Assembly (NCBI GenBank): GCA_001460835.1
Contig: CYKH01001464.1
Location: 1 to 64,000 of the forward strand
DNA length: 64,000 nucleotides
From: Bodo saltans
Taxonomy: Eukaryota > Euglenozoa > Kinetoplastea > Eubodonida > Bodonidae
Reading direction: 5' to 3'
The notes beneath the pieces are model-generated. The model saw nothing but the letters and a program-made list of their open reading frames with translations, was not told the origin of the DNA and did no database searches. Positions 34,971 to 42,536 of the stretch are shown piece by piece (within the stretch, counting starts at the first letter, position 1; each line of letters opens with the position of its first letter). A program made the position numbers and the translations under genes.

Positions 34971-37130
34971 ATGGAGCAGTCATACTCTGCCCGAATGCAG
35001 CTGCCTGTGATGCCGAAGGGTTCAAATGACGTGGACAAGTTTGTGGTGGAATTTGACTTCAATGAGGATTCCACTGGCCTTGACGTTGTGCTTCAAGTCA
35101 TGGAGCAGCTGGAAGAGGACTACGTCTTGTGGACGGGAAACACTGCGAGTGGCCCCACCACGCATGTGAAGGATCCTGAGACGTTAAATCAAATGATTGT
35201 GGTCTGCAAGGAGGCGGGATTGGAGCAGTTCACGTCCATCAAAGAGTCCTTGCTGTGGCGTCCAGCGACAAGAAAGGTGTTCGAGCAGCACCTTAAGAAG
35301 CAAGCTCCTGATGATCGAGCTCCGTTGTTTCAACTCACAACGCGCGAAAAACTGAGGACTGCGATGGAGAAGCAGTCCACCAAGGGCCGCTCTCCTAACC
35401 GGAAGGAATCCCCTGTATTGCCTCAAGTACCTCAGGCACCGCCCCCAATAGCCGGTCGAGGCGACGAAGGAGGCAGTCGGGAGGGCACGGATGATATCGC
35501 CGCACCTCCTGCCGCAATCCTCCGCCCGGTGCCGCTGACCATTCCTGCCGGGTCACCGCCTTCGTCCAGCAGCCTCACCCCCCACCACGAGTTTGCTGAC
35601 AGCCTTCTAAGTGCTGCATCCGATACACGCGCGCCAGGTGCGCGAGTCCACAACCGGTCGGCTCGGTCCCCTCAAGAAAACACCCAGGCAGAAACATCTT
35701 TCAGCACAATTCACCTAGCAGCTTCCTCCGCTGCACACCATAATCCCAACGGCGTTTCGCAGGCATCCTTGATCCCGAGCATTCAAGATCTCCCTGCTCT
35801 CCTCGACGTAGCTCCCTGTTCGCTTGGAGTTCTCGGGCCTGAGCTCCGGGCGTTATTTGGTCTCCCCCAAGACCAGCCTGCACTCTTAGACTGGACGCAG
35901 TTGGTGTGCGAGCTGCCCATTGAACAGGAATTCCTTGACGTCGCAGCGGGCCTTCAAGATGCATCCGTGCAGAAATGGAAAGAGCTTCGAGCAGAAGTAC
36001 TTCCTGGAAGGCGCCACTGGATTCACAGAATGGCATCGCCACCGAGGCGTGAGTCATGGTTGAAGGCAATGGAGAACGAGGAGGACCTCTTGCAGCAAGA
36101 GACTGCTGTGCTTGCGCAGAAACGTCAGGATGTGGCGGCAGCATTAGAGGCTGCGACAAGAAAACGAGACCAACGCTTAGAGGAGCTCAACAGCCTACAG
36201 ATTGCCGCTGTCGTAGCAAGCGCTTCGCTGAAGAAGCGAGACCAACTGCAGCAGAAATATGACGACCTCCGGCGTGAAGCGACGGAGTTCCGGGATGCTG
36301 AGCAAGAGCTACACCGCCGTGTTGTGGAGCAGTTAGAACGTACCGCGAAGCTCAAAACTGGTGTGTCAGGAGAGTCACCACCAACCACTCTCGAGCAGGA
36401 ACGCGAGCATGACACTCCCAGAAGAAACGGTGATGAGCAGCATGACGACGTCTTTTTTGATGAGCACCATCAGCCCTTCTCTGCAACTCGTGATTTAGCA
36501 TTCCTGAGCCCGTCATTGCGCGCATCCGTCAGTGACGCGTTGCGGCCTGGGCAAGGGGCATCACCACAGTCGGCGTTGGATCCAGATGCACCGCAACAAC
36601 AGACGACTGAACTTCGCCGCCTCGCGACGAGCCTGCAAGACTACTTGAATTCAGAAGGATCACCGAGTGCTTCGGCCCGAGCAGACTTGTTGTCTCAGGT
36701 GCGAAAGGCACGTGAAGCTGTGGAATCCCGCAGGTCCCTTACATTGCGTTCAGATTCATTGCCGGGCGCTCCTGCACACTCTACAACCAACGTTGGTTCA
36801 CGAAGTGTTGTTGGCTCTTTTGTACGCCACCCAGTCCAGCAGTCATCCGCATCATTTCGCGGATCGTCGTTGCCAGCGATGCGTCAGTCGATGGGCGATG
36901 CAGCACGTGGGCCGTCAACAGGCTCAACGTTTGCAACTAACGGAATGGAGGCAACTCGATATGTGGATGTGCACTCATTTCACAACAACACGCAACCATC
37001 ATCGCCTCACCGATACGAACTTGGAAGCGGAGGCCCCTCCTCTTTGCAACGTGGAGGTGCTGCTGGATCTTCTGCGTTTGACGAACATGTTGCCGCGGAG
37101 AGAGCTGTACCATTTTTCCTGCAACGTTAG
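34971..37130 (+). CDS. Uncharacterised coiled-coil protein with disordered regions
   Basis: A 719-residue protein starting MEQSYSARMQLPVMPKGS, with the ATG about 75 bases after a modest acceptor (AG at 34895-34896). The N-terminal 110 residues look folded (DKFVVEFDFNED, then LDVVLQVMEQLEEDYVLWTG). A long Pro/Ser-rich linker follows (about 140-240), then a second folded-looking patch (about 265-360). A strong coiled coil spans about 365-470, full of Glu, Arg and Gln. The C-terminal third is low-complexity Ser/Arg/Gln sequence. I do not recognise the family. Together with its neighbours at 32785 and 39314 it gives the impression of kinetoplastid-specific cytoskeletal proteins. Confidence 0.8.
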   Translation: MEQSYSARMQLPVMPKGSNDVDKFVVEFDFNEDSTGLDVVLQVMEQLEEDYVLWTGNTASGPTTHVKDPETLNQMIVVCKEAGLEQFTSIKESLLWRPATRKVFEQHLKKQAPDDRAPLFQLTTREKLRTAMEKQSTKGRSPNRKESPVLPQVPQAPPPIAGRGDEGGSREGTDDIAAPPAAILRPVPLTIPAGSPPSSSSLTPHHEFADSLLSAASDTRAPGARVHNRSARSPQENTQAETSFSTIHLAASSAAHHNPNGVSQASLIPSIQDLPALLDVAPCSLGVLGPELRALFGLPQDQPALLDWTQLVCELPIEQEFLDVAAGLQDASVQKWKELRAEVLPGRRHWIHRMASPPRRESWLKAMENEEDLLQQETAVLAQKRQDVAAALEAATRKRDQRLEELNSLQIAAVVASASLKKRDQLQQKYDDLRREATEFRDAEQELHRRVVEQLERTAKLKTGVSGESPPTTLEQEREHDTPRRNGDEQHDDVFFDEHHQPFSATRDLAFLSPSLRASVSDALRPGQGASPQSALDPDAPQQQTTELRRLATSLQDYLNSEGSPSASARADLLSQVRKAREAVESRRSLTLRSDSLPGAPAHSTTNVGSRSVVGSFVRHPVQQSSASFRGSSLPAMRQSMGDAARGPSTGSTFATNGMEATRYVDVHSFHNNTQPSSPHRYELGSGGPSSLQRGGAAGSSAFDEHVAAERAVPFFLQR

Positions 37131-37441
37131 TGTCAAAAGGGCTTTAGAGATAGTTTCTTGTTATCTGCGAATGTGTCCGAAGTAACGCAAACTTGTAGCT
37201 TTTGATTTTATTTTGTTTCGTTTTTTTTGCTTTTTCTTTTTTGCAAAGTCTCTCAATGAGACAACGCGAGTGAGATTACAATCCTATCGCCTCCCACACA
37301 TCTTGGCCGGTTCTTGCAGCATTTTTTTTTGTGTGTCTGTCGTGAGGATTTATGGTAAACGATTTCAGTTCCTTCCACTCCTTTACTAATAGATTGAAGC
37401 AACACTTTTTTTAAAAAAGAAGAATATTTGTCAAGACGTGC
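37131..37441 (+). other. Spacer with T-rich tracts and possible acceptors
   Basis: No gene is apparent. A very T-rich tract (about 37205-37242) ends in AG at 37247-37248, and a second short T run (37404-37411) lies just before the ATG at 37442. If the distal site is used, a five-codon upstream frame (ATG at 37256, stop at 37271-37273) would be in the leader. Confidence 0.4.
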
Positions 37442-38914
37442 ATGGAGCCTGTTGCTGCTGCACCAACGCCGCCGCGTCAGCAGCGCACAGTGGCCACCCA
37501 ATGCGATCTTCGTGATCCAAGCGTTGCCTACATGGCTGAACTTTCAAAGTCTCAGCACCCGGGTAGTGGTGGCGCCAGTGACGAACTTCTGTTACTCTTG
37601 GCGCAAGCGTCGAAAACGGCGACCCGGGGGGTAGGGTACCTTACAGAGAATCACTTTGGATCCACAGCGACACGCGAAACGTTTTTTGTCGTCGATGGCG
37701 CAGCACTACCAACCTCAGCGGTTCTTGAGCGCGGCTTCGCCGATGACAACCCATTCGGCCCGCAGATGTTTTCCGATGCTGTCGTGTTCCGATCACCTCA
37801 TTCCACGCAAAGTTACGGGGACTTAGATGGAGCGTTGATGGAAAGCAACAGCACCAGCGACCACAGTCCTGACCAAGTGCAACAGCAACAGTTACGCGAG
37901 GCAGGGGTGGAGTCTGCGACACCAGGGGGCACGTTTATTGTGCCCAAGCTAGCCATTCACAAAGGCATGAAGAATGCTGGCTCCAATTGCAGCCTTGGAA
38001 GCTGGGCCTACGTGTTTACGCCAAGGTCCCCCAGTGCCGCGCACGCCCCTCTGCATTCAACTACTACATCTGGACGACCCCTTCTTCTTGCGCCTACTTC
38101 GATCCACAACGATAGTACCACTCCAGAGGACGTCAGCTCCACCACCACCACCCAGCACGGAGGCGACATGAATATGATGTCTGCGCGGACCGACTCTACC
38201 TATCCGTGGTCGCTGCAGTCGTCGCCACTGGCGCGGCCTGTCTCATTAGATGCATCGCGCCGCCCCAACCGGCCAGAGACGCCTCAGTCACTCAACTCCG
38301 AACACTTTGGCCAGCGAAGAACACGTGATGGGATCAAAGGTGTCACACCTCCGAGTACTCCCGCCGCGAAGCAAGTGACCACCCCTGGGATGTCCGCTCC
38401 GACGCCACCCCGGCACCCCAACAGTCGGCGGTGCTCAAATCCTCCTCCCTCCGCGGCGGAGGTTGCTGCTGTGATGACTGCCGTCAATGCAGGTTCCCAG
38501 TTCACGTGTGCTCTGTTCGTAGACACAGAGCCATGCGACCACGAGGAAGAGTGCCTTAATACCACCGGGCGACGATGGGGCTCGAGATCGCCTTGGATCC
38601 TACGTGAGGCACTTTCTCGTCTTCTGTTTCAAAACGTGTGCTTTGCCAGTGCTCGTATTGCTGTTGTCCAAATGGCACAAACTGCTGAGAAGTGGTTAGA
38701 CAAACAGCCGGCAGTGAAGCATGCTGTGATCCAAGCGGAAGTACGTCTCACAGCTCTCCGAGCAATCACTTCCAAGGCAGCGATCAATTTCTTCGTTGCA
38801 GTTGCTACAGTGTTTCATAGTTTACCCCCATTGCTTTCGACGTGGAGTCCGATCGGCCAAATGTGCGTGTTTCGTGTGAACGAGATTTCAGTGTGCTTTG
38901 GAGTGCAGGTGTGA
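37442..38914 (+). CDS. Uncharacterised Ser/Thr/Pro-rich protein with a conserved-looking C-terminal helical region
   Basis: A 490-residue product starting MEPVAAAPTPPRQQ. Most of it is disordered: Ser-, Thr-, Pro- and His-rich with runs such as SSTTTTQHGGDMNMM. From about residue 345 there is a more ordered region with two cysteines (TCALFVDTEPCDHEEECLN). It continues into helices rich in Ala, Leu and Val (ILREALSRLLFQNVCFASAR, later AAINFFVAVATVFHSLPPLL). The last helix is hydrophobic enough to touch a membrane, but it is not a clear transmembrane segment. No family is recognised. Codon use and gene length fit a real gene in the same directional cluster. Confidence 0.7.
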   Translation: MEPVAAAPTPPRQQRTVATQCDLRDPSVAYMAELSKSQHPGSGGASDELLLLLAQASKTATRGVGYLTENHFGSTATRETFFVVDGAALPTSAVLERGFADDNPFGPQMFSDAVVFRSPHSTQSYGDLDGALMESNSTSDHSPDQVQQQQLREAGVESATPGGTFIVPKLAIHKGMKNAGSNCSLGSWAYVFTPRSPSAAHAPLHSTTTSGRPLLLAPTSIHNDSTTPEDVSSTTTTQHGGDMNMMSARTDSTYPWSLQSSPLARPVSLDASRRPNRPETPQSLNSEHFGQRRTRDGIKGVTPPSTPAAKQVTTPGMSAPTPPRHPNSRRCSNPPPSAAEVAAVMTAVNAGSQFTCALFVDTEPCDHEEECLNTTGRRWGSRSPWILREALSRLLFQNVCFASARIAVVQMAQTAEKWLDKQPAVKHAVIQAEVRLTALRAITSKAAINFFVAVATVFHSLPPLLSTWSPIGQMCVFRVNEISVCFGVQV

Positions 38915-39313
38915 GCCTCGCCGCCTGACCTGTTGCCAAGCCAAGTTTTTTTTCCCTCCCCTTTCGTCGAAAGTCTTTAATGCTTCACGGCACTGCCTGG
39001 ACAGAGGAATTGGGTTGAGTCTTTTTTTTTCCCCCAGTGATTTTGCGTTCGATTACACTTATTGCACTTTTTTTTTTTTTGCGGATTTGCCTGAAGCTTG
39101 GCCTATTTTGTACTCCCTCGGTCAGGGCGCAAATTCTTTGTCGGTGTTGCGCAGTTTAGAAATGAAAAATCATGAGACCAGTGTAAATCCCTCTGCTTTT
39201 AGTGCAGATGCGGCGAAAAAGAACTTGTTTGTTTGCTATTATTGCTGCGGTTGAGAATCACACAAACAGTAGAGAGGTACAAAAGGAGGAGCATCTTCTT
39301 CTTCTCTTATCGC
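38915..39313 (+). other. Spacer with T-rich tracts and an acceptor deciding the next start
   Basis: This 399-bp spacer holds no gene. T runs occur at about 39022-39029 and 39068-39080. A further pyrimidine-biased stretch (39227-39252) precedes AG at 39254-39255. That AG is downstream of an in-frame ATG-like start at 39233, so translation more likely begins at the ATG at 39314. Confidence 0.45.
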
Positions 39314-40705
39314 ATGAGCAGACGACAGCAGCAGGCCACTCTCGTGGAAGAGCTTCACGCTAGAGTCCACCTGACTCCTCTCAAAGAAGACGAAGGTCAC
39401 GCCAACGATGTGTCACCCATGCGTAATGGGGCCTCTGTTGGAAGAACGAGTGGGGTGGTGGTACAGCAAGGTTACGAGGCCGATGAGCTTGGGGCACCGG
39501 ATGCAATGCTCTCCACGCGATTGTTTTATAACGGAGGTGAGGGTCGCGGATCACTTGTGGAGACGGTGGAAGCAACAGCCACTGCATCGCCACTTAAATC
39601 CAATCCAGTTCGCCTTGAACCTTCGCCCATCATGAAACCTTCGACAATGACAAATAACAGAAGGGTCATCGTAGCGTCGCCAGCGCCGCGAACGTCGACG
39701 ACACTGTTGACGTCGGTGAGCCTCGCCGCTCAGCAGCAGCAGTTGCAGAGCTTGCAGCACCAGCAGCACGTTGTCATCGCTACCGCATCTGCAAGCGGGA
39801 GCCTTCCTCGTGCAGGCAGCCACGACTCCGATGCGCGTCTACGATCGTTGCTGGAAGAAGACAATATTCGACTAAAGAACACAGTGCACGTAAACGTTCA
39901 AAAGATATCTGAACTTGAGGCGCTTGTGAGGGAGCTCAGTGCTACGATTCACAAGCAAGCCGCTGACCTCGTCCGAGAAAGTGCAACTGTAAGAGGACTT
40001 CAGGAAACGCTCGCGATGGAGCGAGCATCTGCAGCTGCGAGACACAATCCAACTGTTGTGAACCGTCCATCATCGCCCAACCGTGGCCCTATCCGAACTG
40101 GTAGCCCGCTTGGTGCAGGAGGATCGAGCCGCAGTGCGTCTGCTTCGGGCAGTGTTGCAGGAATCACACGAACTTCTAGCCCATCGATCACACGACCAAC
40201 TGTTTCGAGCGCTCGGCGGTCGCCTCACCTTCCAGAGCGCCGCACAGTATCACCTGGAGGAGTGGATCGGCCAAAGAGCAGTGGCCGCACTATGAGCCCC
40301 ATTGCTACAAGGCAGCAGCTTGCGACTGCAACGTTTATGCGCGGAACTACCGCATCGGTATCCAGGACGTCTGCGACGACTCTCGCTGCTAATCCAACTA
40401 ACGAGCGAAGTAGCAGTGTCACCAATGGCGCCGCGCGACCACGCCTTGGCGGGGATGGACCGGCATCTCGGTACCACACCACTGCGATCAGCAGGCAGGG
40501 AAACAGCCAAGCAACGGAAGTGGCTCCTGTCCGTAGCAGCACTACCGTTGTCATGCAAAATGGTGTCGTGGTCCCCCCTGCTTCCACGACGTCCACCACC
40601 CGACGCATTACACCTGCCCGTGAACGCGTGGAGGCGGCGATTGCACGAATGCTTCCCCAACAGCATCGACCTCAATTACCGACGTCGTCGTTAGCGAAGC
40701 GTTGA
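39314..40705 (+). CDS. Uncharacterised basic Ser/Arg/Thr-rich protein with central coiled coil
   Basis: From the ATG at 39314 the product has 463 residues (MSRRQQQATLVEELHARV); a start at 39233 would add 27 unlikely residues. A Gln-rich segment (AAQQQQLQSLQHQQHVV) near residue 140 precedes a coiled coil at about 170-245 (LRSLLEEDNIRLKNTVHVNV, then ISELEALVRELSATIHKQAA). The remaining 220 residues are basic, disordered and full of SP, TSP and RR motifs (for example TVSPGGVDRPKSSGRTMSP). That composition is typical of microtubule-associated or heavily phosphorylated proteins. No enzymatic motif is present and the family is unknown. Confidence 0.75.
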   Translation: MSRRQQQATLVEELHARVHLTPLKEDEGHANDVSPMRNGASVGRTSGVVVQQGYEADELGAPDAMLSTRLFYNGGEGRGSLVETVEATATASPLKSNPVRLEPSPIMKPSTMTNNRRVIVASPAPRTSTTLLTSVSLAAQQQQLQSLQHQQHVVIATASASGSLPRAGSHDSDARLRSLLEEDNIRLKNTVHVNVQKISELEALVRELSATIHKQAADLVRESATVRGLQETLAMERASAAARHNPTVVNRPSSPNRGPIRTGSPLGAGGSSRSASASGSVAGITRTSSPSITRPTVSSARRSPHLPERRTVSPGGVDRPKSSGRTMSPIATRQQLATATFMRGTTASVSRTSATTLAANPTNERSSSVTNGAARPRLGGDGPASRYHTTAISRQGNSQATEVAPVRSSTTVVMQNGVVVPPASTTSTTRRITPARERVEAAIARMLPQQHRPQLPTSSLAKR

Positions 40706-40878
40706 AGAAACAGCAACCCAATGACACACACCTAAATAGACCTCCTCTGTATTATTTCAATTCAAAACTGTGTGTTTTCTTACCCTGATGATAGAATTAA
40801 ATGTGGGAATAAAATACGTTAAATTCGTGGCGTGTCGTCCGTCTGTGTTGTTTTGACAAACCTAACGACAAGAAAGAA

Positions 40879-42111
40879 ATGTCCTCAAGGAACACCGGTG
40901 CGTCGTCCACCAGCAGCGTTCTTCTCGTGGAACCTACGACGGTGTACTTTCCACCGCCGCATCAAAATCGTGCGATTCGCAATACTATCAACCTTAGCAA
41001 CGCTAGCGACGGATTTGTCGTCTTTAAAGTTCGATCGTCGAATCCTGAGCGGTTCGTGGTCAAGCCTACCGCAGGGTTTGCGACGCCCAGCAGCATCACG
41101 AGATTGTTTATTACGCTAAAGAAGACCACAGAGGACCTTGCAGCTCAACCAAAGAAGGACCGCTTTCGCATTACGGCCAAAAAAGTGAAAGGGACCCCCT
41201 CCAGCAAAGATGAGGCACGCAAAGTATTCGATGCTTCGGACGTCGTCGTGCTGGACACTGATATGTGGTGCTCGTACGATACAAACGTGCCTAGCAATGC
41301 AGTGCTGCAGTTTTTGACTGGGGAGGAGGCTTCTGAGGTGGGGGGCGCCACGCCAACGACGTCGTATGTCAACAGGGCGTCCCGAGAAGACTTATCCTCC
41401 GTTGCGTCACCAGCAGCAGATCACCGACCGTCTCCTGCCAGCGCACGAGGAGTATCGTTTGGAACGCGGGACTCTGCTGCCGCTCACAACGATCCTACTG
41501 GCGAGGCAAAATCAGTTCACGACGCCCTCACCAATGCTCAACGTGTTAAGGACTCCATTCAGGCCGATATCGACGCCCTCAAGGCCAAAGAGAAGGAGCT
41601 GAAAGACAGCATCACGTCTGGTAACGCAAAGTCTGATAAGATGTCTCGCGAGGCACTGGAACTTGAGGAATTGCGCACCAAGGTAAAGCTGACCCGCGAC
41701 GAGCTCGCGAGGAAGAATGAAAATGCCGGACACGCCGAAACCAACGCGCAACGCGCAGCAGCCAATGCAAAAGCCCAAGGACTATCCGCTTCGGCAGCCG
41801 CGGCCGCCGCCGAGGGCTTGAAGCGCCCTAACACGCAATCTCCAACGGCAGCTGATGGATCTTCCAGCCAAAAGTCCGAGCGCCCAACCGATGCAACACC
41901 TCCGGCGTCAGGAATGTACCTGAGCACTGTGCTGCTGTGGATGATCACAGCGTATATGGTTGGCATGGCGTACCGAGTGTACGTTCACAACAACAGCAGT
42001 GGGGACGGTGGCGCAACGCCTCACTCCGGTCTAGGCCTCTCGTTGCTCCCACCGGAAGCGAGGGAGACGGTGCGGTCCATTCTTTCATACATCAAGCCAA
42101 AATTGTTTTAG
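40879..42111 (+). CDS. MSP-domain (VAP-like) membrane protein
   Basis: A 410-residue protein with an N-terminal major-sperm-protein domain (about 12-125). The stretch VVFKVRSSNPERFVVKPTAG matches the VAP/Scs2 strand carrying the K-x-x-x-P-x-R-Y/F-x-V-x-P pattern that binds FFAT motifs. Next come a Ser/Pro-rich linker, a coiled coil (about 212-290: DSIQADIDALKAKEKELKDS) and an Ala-rich stretch. A transmembrane helix (about 346-369, YLSTVLLWMITAYMVGMAYR) follows. VAP proteins sit in the ER membrane, cytosol-facing, and hold membrane contact sites through FFAT-bearing partners. Classic VAPs end within a few residues of the helix; this one carries about 40 more (NNSSGDGGATPHSG onward), with an NSS sequon that would be lumenal. 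The ATG is immediately preceded by AAGAAA, and an AG lies about 7 bases upstream. Confidence 0.87.
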   Translation: MSSRNTGASSTSSVLLVEPTTVYFPPPHQNRAIRNTINLSNASDGFVVFKVRSSNPERFVVKPTAGFATPSSITRLFITLKKTTEDLAAQPKKDRFRITAKKVKGTPSSKDEARKVFDASDVVVLDTDMWCSYDTNVPSNAVLQFLTGEEASEVGGATPTTSYVNRASREDLSSVASPAADHRPSPASARGVSFGTRDSAAAHNDPTGEAKSVHDALTNAQRVKDSIQADIDALKAKEKELKDSITSGNAKSDKMSREALELEELRTKVKLTRDELARKNENAGHAETNAQRAAANAKAQGLSASAAAAAAEGLKRPNTQSPTAADGSSSQKSERPTDATPPASGMYLSTVLLWMITAYMVGMAYRVYVHNNSSGDGGATPHSGLGLSLLPPEARETVRSILSYIKPKLF

Positions 42112-42536
42112 AAAAACTGTTGTGGCGTTTTGTGACTTCGTTTTAGGGACGTTGTGGCAACAGAGGGGGAGGGCTTTGAGGGCTTTCTAGTTTTTATCGG
42201 ATGCCAATTTGAAGGACATGTGTCATTGGGAGAGTGGACCCCATCTATCTGTGGGATTAACAAGAAACTGTGTACCCTCTTGCTCACAAGTCACACGCAC
42301 TTGTTGTTGTTGCTTTGCGCGCGTGTGAAAACTGTTTGTTTTCTTCGGTGTTTTTGTTTCTTTGGTCTTTTATGTGAGCTGGGAAAGAAAAACGACACTG
42401 TGCGTTACCGAGTGCAGGCTGCTATCGGTGGTTGCAAATAAACAGATAAAGACTTCGATTGGGATTTTCGTCAACACTCTCCTGCGCTGTTGTTGACGGT
42501 GCCTTTTTTCTTTTTGCCTTTTCGACAGAGTGTGAG
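42112..42536 (+). other. Spacer with strong trans-splice acceptor
   Basis: There is no gene in these 425 bases. T-rich stretches occur at 42300-42370. The decisive acceptor is GCCTTTTTTCTTTTTGCCTT followed by TTCGACAG, with AG at 42527-42528, nine bases before the ATG at 42537. An in-frame start upstream of it (42459, a TTG codon) is therefore not credible. Confidence 0.55.
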
